This document shows, one piece after another, positions 1-13,613 of a stretch of 64,000 nt of DNA. A program made the position numbers and the translations under genes. The DNA is from Scylla paramamosain (lineage: Eukaryota > Arthropoda > Malacostraca > Decapoda > Portunidae): the NCBI RefSeq assembly GCF_035594125.1, contig NC_087171.1:19624267-19688266 (forward strand). Direction: 5' to 3'. Each line of letters starts with the position of its first letter. Positions within the stretch are counted from its first letter, which is position 1. The notes beneath the pieces are model-generated. The model was not told the DNA's origin, did no database searches, and was given only the letters and a program-made list of their open reading frames with translations.

Positions 1-1222
1 CAGCATTTTTGTTTTATTTACTAATACTTACGTGTGAGAATGCACAGATATATCAAAATCTCCAAACACTATTTTCTCTCTCTCTTTCTTTTTTTTTTTT
101 TTTTACCTTATCCATATAAATTTCTGCCTTCCCCATAACGCCTTTCGTGCAAAAAAAAAAAAAAAAGTAAGATAAGAAAAAAGACGTCAGCCTCAGCTCA
201 TGTTGTGATGCACTGAGGTAAAGGATGGAGGTGAGGCAGGGAGGCTGATGCAGGGAGGCTGAAGCGGACTTGAAGTAAGGGCTGAGGCAGGGCTGAAAGG
301 TGAAGCACGTTTGGGGATGATATGTGGCCTCCTCTCCCTGACACCCCCTCCACTCTCTCTCTCTCTCTCTCTCTCTCTTTCCTAAAACCAAAACTCCAGC
401 ACCAAGAACAAATTTAGGCATAACATAGGCCTGTGCTCAGTTTTCCTCGGCCGTACGGAGACATAACACGAGCAGGCATCCGATATTTGTATGCCTATAT
501 TTATCCCCCTTTACTCTCGCTAAGCAGCAGGGAGGCGACGGGAGGGAAGACAGGAGACCGGCTGGGGACGGGGGAGGAGGAAGTATGATTACATATTTTG
601 TTTTCGTGTGCGTATATATATGTGAGGGTGGGAAGGGAAATTTCAGGGAGGGCTGGAAGAGATTGTTCTATCTAGCACACCGGGGGACTGCTTTCAGGAC
701 GGGGAGGAAGAAATTGTGTGGAGGGGAAAGGGAGAGAGAGGGACGGAGGAGAAAATATTAAACGAGAAAGACAGCGACAGACAGAGACAGGCAGACAACC
801 AAAGGAAAACTAGCGTCCAGACACAGACAGACAGACAGGCAGGCAGGCAGACGGTCAGAGCCACTTACTCCACCTGCATCATCTCCAGCAGTGCCAAAAG
901 GTGCAAGGGAGATTATCCCCTTGAGTGCCGGGTGACAGTGTGACCCTTGTTGATTCATCCGAGTAACCTTGGCGATTTTGCTGAAGGAAATTGTGACTAC
1001 AGGCCCGTGAACTTTAAATTACTCGATTCTTTTGGCGTCATAGGTGCCTTTCAGAATTGCTCTCCTAATGTAAACGATGATAAGCTTGAGGAAATCTCTT
1101 TATATATACTCGTATATATCTATAATCTATAATATATATATCTCTATATCTCTAAATTTATCCAATCTCCTCTTGGAACTGAGCTATGATTGTACACTTA
1201 CCATATTCAACCTTTCTGTTCC
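1..1222. other. Non-coding, simple repeats only
   Basis: Contains T- and A-rich runs near 88-170, a (CT)13 tract at 353-378, a GA-rich patch at 716-760, a degenerate CAGA/GGCA run at 822-852 and an AT-rich TATATC stretch near 1098-1150. No gene signature is seen. Confidence 0.6.
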
Positions 1223-1486
1223 ACAAACTATACTTCTCTTTATATATTTACTCTATTAACACACCACTTCTTTCTCCCTCATTTCAGTTCAGTATTTAAT
1301 AGCTAAGTGTGTTTCATTCGTTCAAAACCATTATTTGTGAGTATTTTTTTGCCATACAAACTATACTTCTCTTCATATATGTAATCTATTAACTCACCAT
1401 TTCTTTCTCCCTCACTTCAGTTCAATATTTAATAGCTAAGTGTGTTCCATTCGTTCAGAACCATTATTTGTGAGTCATTTTTCACC
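1223..1486. repeat. Imperfect 133-bp tandem duplication
   Basis: The segment starting ACAAACTATACTTCTCTT at 1223 recurs at 1356 with scattered substitutions, through the shared ATTTAATAGCTAAGTGTGTT and CCATTATTTGTGAGT blocks. The copies abut (1223-1355 and 1356-about 1486). No open frame runs through it. Confidence 0.85.
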
Positions 1487-3119
1487 ATCCCTTTTACCAT
1501 GGCCTAATAACCTTCCATACGCGTTCTAACTTGTTCCCTGCCTGTAAGAACCTAATTTATTTATCTTATACTAGTTCATCAACAGTCGATCCGCCTCTTT
1601 CCACTGTGGTAGGAGGTGTAAACACATCACGTGGGAACAAACAGGGGGGGATCATAAAGACGCTCCGTGGCTGCATCAACCCAGTACTGCGGTGGGGACG
1701 ATGACAAAGGTTGCAGGGAAAAAAAAATACGGCAATATACAATGTCTTTGCTCACAGCCAGGTGCAACAGGACCGGGTATCGATCCCACAAACCTGCTTT
1801 TGCTTGTTTGCTTGCCTCGTACCTACTTCATTCTGCCTCTCTTCTCCTAACTCCTCTCCTCTCCTCTCCTATCCTCCCCACTCCTTATTTTCTCTTCTCC
1901 CTCCCTCCCTCATTTCATTTTGCATTCACTCTCCTTTCCAGTCACGTCGCCTCATCCACACCCTTCCTCATCCTATATTGTTTACTCATTGGGTTCATAT
2001 ATTTAGTGCATGTTCTTGCTTGGCTTCGAAAGTTTTACATTTTTTTTCTTTTTTGTATTATCGCATATTTCTTGTCATCGCCCTCCTCTCCTTTCACCTC
2101 CATCGTCCTTTCTCGTCTTTCTTTTTCTCTTCCCTCATATTTTTCTCTCTCATTATTAGTTTTCTGTTCTCTTTCTCCTGCTCCTCCTTTTCCGTGCGTA
2201 TGTAGTCGTGGGTAGATCTAAAGATGCCGTCGCTATATACCAACGCTTCTCTTGGTTTATATTCTCCTGTTTCGTCATATATTCATGTATTCGTCCTCCT
2301 CTTCCTCCTCCTCTTCCTCTTGCCACTGCTCCTGCCACTGCTCCTTTCCTCCTCCTCCTCCTCCTCCTCCTCCTTCTCCTTCTCCTTCTCCTCCTCCTCC
2401 ATCACTATCACTGCTACCTCCACCTTTTCCTCTCCACCTCTTCCTATCCCACATTCTTTTTCCGCACATTTTCTCCTCCTGTTCCTTTTCTTCATTTGTT
2501 TCCCTCTTTCTCCTACTCCTCCTCCTCCTATTTCTCCTTTTCTTCGTTTCTTTCTTCTTTCTCCTCTTTCTCCTTCTCCTGTTTTTCCTTTCTTTCGTTC
2601 TTCTCTTTCTGCTCCTCCTCCTCCTCCTTCACCTTCTCCTTCTCCTCCAGTTTCTCCTTCCTTCGCCTCGCTGCTCCATTACACAGACGAACGAAGCTCC
2701 CAGTACGAACATAACCCGTGGAAAATAATTGTGTTTCATTTATTTATTACATTGCCTTGATTAAAAACGGACTTACTCGTACGTAATATAGAATCGAATC
2801 TCGCTTTTAAGACCCGAAAGAATGTTCCAGCCCTGTCTCTTCGGTCGTGTCTTTTTCAAGAAGAGGATGATGGAGAACGCGGTTTGTTTTTGAAGATTTT
2901 TACATTGCTCTTCGTTATGCCCCACGTATGTAGGTCACTGCCCGCCTGTCTGCCCTGTGTCCGTCTCGTCCTCTCCGTAAGAACGCCGCTGCTCGAGGAA
3001 TCCGTGACAGTCTTGACAGCTGCTAATTGTAACTTGTTCGTATTGGGTTATGGCAAAGAGAAAAGAAAGATTGTGTTATTGGAAGTGAACTGCACACCTC
3101 CGTCCTTCCTTTTACAGAT
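1487..3119. other. Pyrimidine-rich non-coding domain
   Basis: The plus strand is strongly C/T-rich at about 1822-2200 and again at 2285-2660, where TCC and TTC triplets dominate (a pure TCC run lies near 2348-2374). The overlapping long open frames are Ser/Pro/Phe/Leu-rich in all phases, as expected of biased composition rather than a gene. Confidence 0.7.
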
Positions 3120-4050
<931 letters not shown>

Positions 4051-4117
4051 TGCGTTTCTTGTCATATAATTAAGAATTCATGTTTTTCATCATTCTAAAG
4101 AAATATGACATTAAATC

Positions 4118-4120
<3 letters not shown>

Positions 4121-4172
<52 letters not shown>

Positions 4173-4180
4173 TGTGTGTG
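4121..4180 (+). repeat. (TG)30 microsatellite
   Basis: A TG run with one T insertion near its end. It forms an inverted pair with the CA run 78 bp downstream. Confidence 0.97.
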
Positions 4181-4254
4181 CCTCCTCAGTGAATGTGTCT
4201 CCCTCAGTGCGACCAGAATTCATGACCATTATGAATTATGGATTCACGACCACC

Positions 4255-4367
<113 letters not shown>

Positions 4368-4433
4368 ACACATTTATAGTTTATTTATTTTTTTGTTAGT
4401 ATTGATGAACAGCACACCATACCTGATACTCAG

Positions 4434-4460
4434 TGTGTGTGTGTGTGTGTGTGTGTGTGT
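4434..4460 (+). repeat. (GT)13 microsatellite
   Basis: A short GT run just upstream of the candidate SINE. Confidence 0.95.
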
Positions 4461-4479
4461 CACTCGACGAGGGAAAGCC

Positions 4480-4670
4480 AATATCGGGGGTTCAAGCGGG
4501 TAGTTTACGCACGTTGTCTGACCCCCGCGTAAAGATTTAGTGCAGCTTCGCCATCTGAGACAAATTTCCCTCGAGAGGTTTACTTCACTTGAATCGTGAT
4601 TGAACCACGGCGGGGAATAGCGCTGCTCTGACGCTGGAAGTACACTCAAGTAGACATCGGCCACAACTAC
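4480..4670 (-). repeat. Possible tRNA-derived SINE
   Basis: On the minus strand TGGCCGATGTCTA (4663-4651) resembles an A box of the Ser/Leu tRNA type. GTGGTTCAATCACG (4608-4595) resembles a B box about 55 nt later, giving a tRNA-sized head of about 76-80 nt. A non-tRNA body follows to about 4480. The acceptor ends do not pair well, so it is not a tRNA gene. No target duplication or tail was identified. Confidence 0.4.
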
Positions 4671-5715
4671 AGTTTTTGATAATTTCGATATATATATTGT
4701 AATAGGATGGATTTGTTTCAGTGTATTTGTGTGACCTGATTTTTTTTCGATTATGCAAGCTGAAAGGAAATTAATATGAAGGTGAGAAAGTATAGCTCTT
4801 TAATTGCGGAATAAGCATTGCGGAAGTGTTTAAAAAATATACTAGAATTCCGAAAACTTGTATAGAGAAGTAAGACAAATTACAGTTAGGCGCTTTTGTT
4901 GAAGAAAATACTGCCAGTTAGCAAGAGAAATGTGAGGAGATTTACATTTGAAAATTCCATGTTTTTTTCTTCCTTCTCGTTTCAATAATTTCTCACACCA
5001 GACTTTTTATTCATTTATTCATGTATTTATTTATTGATTTACTTATTCATTTACGGTTGATTTAAGTTTCGTAGCCACACAGAAGGTTCCGAGGCACGAG
5101 ACACACTAGGGTAGTCTGTAATATGCTGTGATCTCATTGAGCCTCTAAAATACAGGACTTAAAATGCAGGACTTAGCTGTAATAAAAATAAAGCATCATC
5201 CATCCCAGAACGAATTTGTGGGTTACAGTGTTCATCTGTTAACGTGAACCTGAATGTTAAGCCTCTGTATGAAAATATAATGAGATAAGACAGTAGGCGA
5301 ATATATTAAGAATATACGTCATCCGCTTCAAATATTTAAGATTATAGTACGTAGACATATCCTTATATGAATATTTAACGAGAGCGACGTTGAAGACTGA
5401 ACTAATTCTTAGGCAAGAAATATGAGAGGCACCAGTGAACCCCCTCAGAGCCAAACGAAGACCAACCAACATACGCTGCCACAGGTAAGGGCAATATATC
5501 CACACACATAATGTAGGAGCCATAATATGTCAATGCATTCGATACTGAATTCTAGGAATTAGATTACCGTTTCATTATCATAGCGTGTAAATGAATTAGT
5601 GGAGGTCGTGGAACGCCTGCGCCACCTCGCCATTTCGCCGCAGCTGTGAGGCCGCCAGGAAGGTCCGCACCTGAGGCGCTGCGACCCCCACCACCAGCCA
5701 AGGGACAGGTTTACT

Positions 5716-5801
<86 letters not shown>

Positions 5802-6149
5802 GAAACGCCATTAAGAGCCCCGTAACCCTTCCTTCGGCAAACAAGATGGATGGGTCCTTGATAGGAGCGAAGGCAGAGTAATATAGATAGATGATAATAT
5901 AGATAGTGATAATATAGACGTGTAGACTGGAGATATGGATGGTTAGGTATATATGATGACTCTGATAGGGCAGAGATGGATAAATAAACGGTGGAGATGG
6001 AGATGGTGGGGCAATGAAACTGAATATATTTACTCTGTCAACTCGTTCGTCAGTATATTTTCTAGTATAAGTTTTATGGATCCAGTATTTGAGCGTAGCA
6101 GCGACACACCCTTGCAAGAGAGGAAATGTTGGGCGACATCTACGAGCAG
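4671..6149. other. Unique-looking AT-rich DNA
   Basis: Apart from the (CT)40 run at 5720-5799, I see no repeat or gene. A minus-strand frame at 5257-5523 (88 codons) has mixed composition but no recognisable domain. Confidence 0.5.
5720..5799 (+). repeat. (CT)40 microsatellite
   Basis: A perfect CT run of about 80 bp. Confidence 0.98.
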
Positions 6150-6490
6150 AGTAATTGGTACTGCGCAAATTGTAAGTAAATACCAAATACACGCTTTTTC
6201 ATGTTGTTTTATGGATGTGGTACGTATCAGATAAGAAAAAGAAAACATTTACAGTATTGCGTGCTGTGACTCGCATGTGCAAATCATAAGCAAACAGGAA
6301 ATACTCACATTTTTAACAGTATTTCAAGATTGTGACACGATTGAAAAAAGAGACGAAGAAAAAGGTTTATGATAACGCGCACAGTAAACTACACGAACAA
6401 TAAGCAGATAGAAAACGTATTACTTGAGTGCCATTTTAATGACGTGACATATCAATACTGCCTGCTGAGAAAGAAAAAAAAAAAAAAAAA
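6150..6490. repeat. Degenerate 114-bp tandem repeat, three units
   Basis: The block TAAGTAAATACC (6173) recurs as TAAGCAAACAGG (6287) and TAAGCAGATAGA (6401), exactly 114 bp apart each time. Flanking similarity includes an upstream GCGCA/GTGCA/ACGAA word and a downstream A/G-rich end (AAGAAAAAG, AAGAAAAAGG, AAGAAAAAA). Divergence between units is high, so the array is old. Confidence 0.65.
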
Positions 6491-8734
6491 ACGGAACATC
6501 AAACACATTGCCGGTAGAGTCTTAGCAAAACTTTCAATCATTCCTCTTCCTGCATTTTCTCCAACAGAGCTCATTTTTTATTGTAAAACTCCTCAGTGCT
6601 CTAGATCACTCGCTTCCGGGAAGTGGTGAGGCATCCTTTATAAAGCCACCAACACGCTTTATATTTACGCTGACACTTCACGGGACATTTCGATGCTGAG
6701 ATCTTCACTGGAATCACTTGCACACTATGGCCGCGATTATACAGTGAGGAGTGGAAGGGAAGCGGTCATCGCGTGTCTTCCTCCTTCCTGTTGGTGTGTT
6801 GTATAAATTTGCACGTTGATTCCCTTTGATTCCCGCAGCAATTGTTTCTTGATGCAGAGGTCAGTGTTACTTTTCCACTCAAGGTAGATAAGGTGGAAAA
6901 GATTCATGGTGAGTGTATGCATATGTTGAAGACCGTTAAGTACGAATATTACTGATTCATCCAGCGTTTCTGCACTCCACTAATTCCACACAAGGGTTTC
7001 CGCAGTTTGGCATCACCACAGCAGAGATTTTTATGGACAAATGTATCTAGTGTGCTTCATTAAATTTCCCTCTCGTGACGCTTACACGAAAAAAAAAAAA
7101 ATGTAAGTAAATGACCAGCCAGGAAACATAAGGAAAAAGGTTAACTGCTGGCGATTATAACTACACAACAGCGTAGATTTAGCGAGAGGAACTTGAAACC
7201 AGCCTTTGTTGAATTATTGTTAGCAAGGTCTGCAGCTTAATAAGTGGATTAGCAGCGGGATAAAATTTCGAGTTTTACATGCGCAGTGAATGCCGGAAAT
7301 CGTATAATATATGTTGGAATTTGACGTTTTTACTCAACAAGGAATTTTAGGCGAGTCTGTTTATATAGTTCGCGGCAGAAATATCATGAACGTGAGTCTA
7401 GACACGAGGTGACACTTAATGGAAGCTTCATCTTTATTCATCTATTTCTTTCTCTATTTTTAACGGGGCATGCGAGAGTTAATTAGTGATGTAGTTTTAT
7501 TCATTCATTACATATGAAATACACACGTCACTGGCATTATCCGCTCACAAAGTCACTTCCAAAAAGAAGCAGAAGAATCAAGACAGTTTGTTAACTTGCT
7601 CTCTGAGGTGTCTTGGCATTCCCCATGGCTAACATACGAGCAATAATGGAGTACTGAATCGGAGTGTTTGCCAACCTTGTATTTGCATTCGGTTGGAGCC
7701 AGGACTGACGCCCCATCGCATGCTTCACCATTCAGAGCAAAGGAAGACACGTGGCTTTCTTAACTTAAAACTTCATTACTGATAAATTACTGACACTGAG
7801 TTTATTTTCTATAAATGTGGAAGAGATAAGCATACAGACATACCATACTAGTGAGTGTGGAAGAGAACTGCCGCTGTAAGTTAGGAAGATGTCGATATCA
7901 AGGCTGCTTTTGAGAATTTTCGCAGTATGTTGGGCTGCACTACATTATGGGAAGATTGAGGCTACTCCAGGCTAATAAGGAGGTGCTCGTGTCGTTAATA
8001 TTTGAATTACAATTAACTCACCAGCTCGTTACGTCGCCAGTACCGCGCCGAGGACCTGTGAGGTACGTGAAGAAGCAATTAACTATAAAGAATCAATAAG
8101 TAGATAAAAAGCTTCATTAATAAATTAGTAATTGGCTCATTCTGGGTCGCGTTGAGGCGGCGATAATGACGCTCATCAAGAAGCAGCTGGCGTGCAGATA
8201 AAGTTCGGACTCTTCGTCTCCTGCTTGCTTTGCTTGTGGCTGGTTAACGGTGGCGGTCCGTGACGAGACAAAGGCGATCAGGATTTGTTTATTGTATAGA
8301 CGTGGATCATCTCTCAACTTCACCACGCCTTGAATGTGGCGGTACCAAAACGCAGAGGGCCGGTAGAATATTCTGGAAGTACAGCTGCATCCTATGGGGA
8401 CTAAAACACGGTTCCAATCCCAGACGTGTGATGAAAATAGATTCACTCTGTATTCCCTTCAGCTTCACCGTTTGACCTTTTCTAGACATCAGCTACAAAG
8501 AAGCAGCGAGTTTTCTGACTCACGCTTTGGTTCTGCGAAGGACTTCCATCACTCGGATGCGTAAAAATTCAGGTGGATTTCAAAGAGAACTGCATCAGGA
8601 TTCCCATTTCCGCCACTACGCCATTGCCTCCCCGATCTGCTGTTCTCCTGTAGCCTTCTTGAAAATTATTGTTATATATTTATTATTGTCACCATTATAA
8701 ATATGTTCTTATCAGCACTCCGCACTATTACCAT

Positions 8735-8845
8735 CACTACTGCTACTGCAACTTCGTACTGCAACTACTAATGCTACAACTACTATTGATGCTCCAACTA
8801 CTACTGCTACTACTACAACTACTACTATTACTACTGCTGCTATAA
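8735..8845. repeat. Degenerate ACT/GCT triplet repeat
   Basis: ACTACTGCTACTGCAAC-like triplets, interrupted throughout. It looks like a decayed microsatellite. Confidence 0.8.
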
Positions 8846-9159
8846 CTAATATTTCTCTACAAGAAGAACAATATCAACAGCAACCACAGCAACTTACAGA
8901 TAGATAGACAGATAGATAGAGAGACAAATGTGTAGATTTAAAGATAGATATACAAACCAGAACACATTTCCTGAGTGGAAGAGAAAAAAAAGTGGGAATG
9001 CGTACAGTGAGAATATATATAAATAATTCCCAAGCAGAAAAAAAGCAGGAAAGAATTGTTTTCTTTACCTACGTCTCTTGCTTTGTTTTTCGTTCTTTTT
9101 TAAGATCGCGCCGCAGGTCAGAGAAAAGTCAAGGTTTTGTTATAATTATTGCAGACAGT

Positions 9160-9290
9160 AGTAGTAGTGGTGATGATGATTGTTGTTGTTGTGGTTGTGG
9201 TTGTTGTTGTTGCTACTGTGGTTGTCATATTTTCATTGTTATTTTTATTGTTATTGTCATTGTTATTGTGATTATCATTGTTGTTGCTGC
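9160..9290. repeat. Degenerate TGT/ATT mosaic repeat
   Basis: A run of TGTTGT, GGTTGT and ATTGTTATT words. Its translated products are Asn/Thr or Cys/Gly strings and are not genes. Confidence 0.8.
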
Positions 9291-10079
9291 TGCGGCTCAT
9301 GTTGTTGTGATGCATCCCTCGCCACGACCTGAGCGCCAGGCAGGAGCGGCTGTTAGTAAAAAAAAAAAAAATAATAATAATAAATGAAAAAGTGTCAGAT
9401 TTATATCATCCCCCGACATTTTGTGTGGCCTTGACCTTTGTAATTTTTTCCCCCCACATGAATATTCCATTATTATTTCCCCAGTGTGGAGTGGTGGCGA
9501 GGTTTATCAGCCATAGATCTCGGTCCTCGGGTGTCAGCCTGCTTCATTATTATTGATTTCGTCCGTCCACCAGCCACCGTATTTGTCTAGTTGCTTCTTT
9601 CTTTCGTTTTAATTTTTCTTCTACAAATCCTCTTACTGTTCCATGTATTTAGGTAGGTATTCGTTTCATTATAAACTGTTTTCTCTTATGGTGTTGATAC
9701 ATGAACCGACTCAAAAAGTAACACAAAATATCTTAAGTGGCGAAACTTGAAACCAGCTTAAAAAAACATCACCGAATATCTCGCATCGAAGTATAAATTA
9801 ATGAAATTACTCCTGAGCTTCACGAGAATTCTGGACCGTTTTGTACTCCTGGTAACAAAACAATGAATCTTGAAGACAGAGGAGCCACGCGTCGCTACTT
9901 CCTGCTCCAGATGCCAGTTAATGAAAGGAATACATGCCATAACTTCAGCAACAAATGGAGTTGGTGCGCGAGACGACGACACTTCATAAAAGAAATGTAT
10001 GCCCCAACTGGAACAAGAAGCTGACTTGTGTGTTTTCGACGAGCACTCCAGGAGAAGGTAGCTGGTTAGTTTGGTGCCA

Positions 10080-10080
<1 letters not shown>

Positions 10081-10157
<77 letters not shown>
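10081..10157 (+). repeat. (GT)38 microsatellite
   Basis: A GT run of about 77 bp ending in TTTG. Confidence 0.98.
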
Positions 10158-10161
<4 letters not shown>

Positions 10162-11262
10162 CTAAATTACTATTATACTTTCGGCACATATACTCTTCCA
10201 GTTAGATATAATTGAGCATTCATAACAGAATAGAAAGCAAAAGAGGTCCTGCTGATCATCTATATTCTTCAGTGATAGTGTTCAGCTCGTGCCAAACTGC
10301 GTCTGGATGCCTTGCCTCTGATTCAGCACCTTAGTGTTAAAAAGCATGACCGCGCTTTGAACCTTCCTTTGTACGTCAGTAATTAACATGGATTCTGCTA
10401 GCATTTATTTCCAGACTCACTGGAAGAAAAGGCAGACTGAAAAGTCATACACGGAAAAATAGGTCTTACTCAAATGAAGGCAGATGTAAGCATTCCAATG
10501 GAAAATAATTGCAAGGAGTAACTGCACCAAATGACCCTCGTGTCCCGGGATGGCCCCTGTGCCACCGGGTCGGCTGCCTGGCTGGCGTGGACCAAACCGT
10601 GGCCAGTGCTGCCGGTTCATTGGTTTTCATTCAGCTTCGCACTAATAAAATTAAAGATGTAAGCGTAACGCAAAGTACGACGTTAATCAGGCTCATATGC
10701 AGGCACAGGCTGAAACTATGGGCATCTTCATTCAGGCCGGTATTGGAACAGAACCATTAGGGTTCGGTGCTGCAGCGTTATAACCCTAACGCGGGAACGC
10801 CTCACTAACTTCGGCAATATTTTGGCTGCCGTTATTTATTGGCCTTCCTTCATGAGCCTGGCGGTGGCTAAAGGAAGCAGTGCTTGCATGAAAACATGTT
10901 TTCCAGCAGGTACGTGACGGCACAGACCGGCAGTATACCGTGAAAAAATCGATCGCCTTCACATCACCTTTTTAACTCAGAACTATGCAACACTCCTGCA
11001 GGCAGCACCTTCAGTGGTAACGTGTTGCACGGCGATGCGGGACATTACTATGCTTCCATTTATTAACTTCTGGTACCCATCAGCAAGTCAGCAGACAGGA
11101 GCAAGCAGACGCCCCCGTGCCAGTCATGCGATCTGCCTCTAGAAGTTCGGAGATAATTCATCTCGAAAATGACACGTGTCTCATCAGTGTTCATCAGCGA
11201 GGCGTGTGTGTGCAGACGATGATGATAACGGCGAGGGAAATAGCGATGATGATATGACTGAT

Positions 11263-11392
<130 letters not shown>

Positions 11393-11720
11393 GGGGAGGA
11401 ATGTTTGTCCCTATTCTTGTCACCTCGCGCGTAGCTCAGTGTCTGTTAGTGTTCCGCATTCTTGGCGTGTTCATGTTTTATTCACGTTAAATCATGTTTT
11501 CATTGGCTTAATTTTTTCCTTTCCCTGTGGACTTGGCGTTCAGTCCTTGTCAAATGAAAATATAGTGCTGGTTTTCTCGCTTCGAGTGCAACAATTTAAA
11601 TGAAAAATGGTATTTGCGATCGTATTCTGTGTTTATGTTGACACTTGTAGTACTGAAGTTATATATATATTATTATGCTGTATATTTTGTTGAATTATAC
11701 TATTGCGTGTGTGTTGGGAT

Positions 11721-11722
<2 letters not shown>

Positions 11723-11768
<46 letters not shown>
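11723..11768 (+). repeat. (AG)23 microsatellite
   Basis: A perfect AG run. Confidence 0.97.
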
Positions 11769-11770
<2 letters not shown>

Positions 11771-12793
11771 GCACAAACCACCTCGATTGGCGTATCAGAG
11801 ACCAGCAGGGGCGGATGAAATCATGTATCTTGGACATTTCTTTTCGCGGCAGGAGAGGAAAGCCCCACGAAATCCCTGCAGTCTGATTGAGGCTGGGAGG
11901 CCCTACTCCACACATTATTATCAAGGCGGGGCTGTCGAGGTACAAGGTCGGTGCTTTCTTTGTGGCTTCCAGAGGGGCTGGCGGTTCGCTCTCCGCTGTG
12001 GCGCCTCGAGCAATCCAAGCCCGGCGAGGGAAGGTGACAAAGCTGAATATGTATGGGGATCTGAGACGAGGAAATGTGTTATTAGTTATGCAAGTTGTAT
12101 CTTCTTGTGGTTAGTCTTAACGATGGTGAGTGTCTCCAGAGAATAGTTATGGATGTTTACGGGGAACTACAGTTGTTTTCTTCCTTCGTCTGGCTTGTGT
12201 GTTGGTTAATGAGCGTCCGCTGCTGATGAGGCGGCGGTTTTCATTGTTAGTCTCCCATTGTGATGTGTTCAGACTCATGCGTTAATTTCTAGCTGCGCAC
12301 AAACTAACGCTTAATTGTTCTTGCAAGTGACGATGTGTTGGACCTTATCACGTACCGGGCAAGATGTTTCTGTGTGTTAATGTCATGTACGCATATCTTC
12401 TTGATTGGCTTAGTAGTAATTGCAGGAAATACTGTAAAAACCAACCCTGAAGAATCTTGTCGTGCATGATATAGTAAACAAGTATTGAAACATGTTTACG
12501 AATTTTTTTTGCTTGCAAGTTTTTGGTGAAAACAAGGAGGTTCATTTTGTAATTTTTAATGTTGCCATGGGTGGATTGCGTTGGGTGGTTGCGTGGGTGG
12601 ATTGTAGATTTTCTGCCTTCGGATGTAGCACAAGTGTCTCGTGGCGTCGCTTGCATTTTTGTTCCTCGGTATTTCCAGCTGACACGGACTAGTTCAGACT
12701 TCTCTTGCGTTTAAATGTTTTGTGGCGCCATTAATGCAAGGTTTCCGATCAGAGTTTAGCCAAGTTTTCAGCTATGATGCCGGTGTTAAGTTA

Positions 12794-12921
<128 letters not shown>

Positions 12922-13328
12922 GGTAGATCTTACTAAATATTGATACTGACTGAGAAATAACATTGCTCCGTACTGAATTTGCCTTTGCTAACACTACACT
13001 ACCGTCTCCAGTAAGCCTTTCTTTCATTTCCATCTGCTACATCATTGCAGTTCACTGTGAAAACCTGCCATCCGTGGTTTAGTTTTTCTTTTCATGCCAT
13101 TACTCTTTCCACCAGCTATTACCTCGAGTAAATGGACTGGCTGGCTCGCTGCTGGTAAATCCTCTGTTTTGAAGCACTGGATAAGTTGCCCAACACACGC
13201 TGCTCGTAAATAGTGAGAACAAATAGAGTGGAGTTCCTCTTACTTGCTCCCGCAGAGTTTGTTGTTGTGCAGGCAGCCGTCGTCACTCGCTGCTGAATTA
13301 AACACTCGGGCAAGCATGCACAGGTGCG

Positions 13329-13329
<1 letters not shown>

Positions 13330-13420
<91 letters not shown>
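13330..13420 (+). repeat. (AC)45 microsatellite
   Basis: A perfect AC run of about 91 bp. Confidence 0.98.
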
Positions 13421-13421
<1 letters not shown>

Positions 13422-13423
13422 CT

Positions 13424-13613
13424 AACTTTACCTTACTGTATTTTATCTATCTTACTTTGGCCTAGCTCATCTATTACCTTACCTTGCTTTAAGTACCTTT
13501 CTTTACCTTATCTTACCTTAGAGTACCTTATCTTATCTTATTGTACCTTATCTATCTCACCTTACCTTACCTTACCTAACCTTACCTCACCTAACCTCAC
13601 CTCACCTAATATT
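13424..13613 (-). repeat. Degenerate CCTTA/CCTAA/CCTCA array
   Basis: Plus-strand ACCTT and ACCTA words repeat every 5 bp or so, best preserved at 13558-13605. On the minus strand these read TAAGG, TTAGG and TGAGG, so the array runs opposite to the one at 19.1 kb. It fits decayed telomere-type repeat or a related satellite. Confidence 0.7.

Larger units (their letters stand above)
6491..10080. other. Unique-looking AT-rich DNA with old triplet repeats
   Basis: No gene signature. Short frames at 6737-6922, 7553-7750 and 8117-8446 (minus) have no recognisable domain and no supporting splice context. It includes degenerate ACT triplets (8735-8845), a short GATA run (8898-8922) and a TTG/ATT mosaic (9160-9290). 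Confidence 0.5.

Noticed and set aside
1760..1800. tRNA B-box-like GGTATCGATCCC
   Set aside because: No A box or foldable cloverleaf lies upstream at the right distance.
2208..2760. Overlapping Pro/Ser-rich frames of 158-178 codons
   Set aside because: They result from TCC/TTC triplet runs and are open in all three plus-strand frames, which indicates composition rather than coding selection.
5257..5523. 88-codon minus-strand frame that might be a transposase or LINE remnant
   Set aside because: Composition is mixed, but I see no catalytic or family motif, so I do not call it.
8395..8440. B-box-like GGTTCCAATCCC near 8409
   Set aside because: I could not find a matching A box or tRNA-like pairing, so neither a tRNA nor a SINE is supported.
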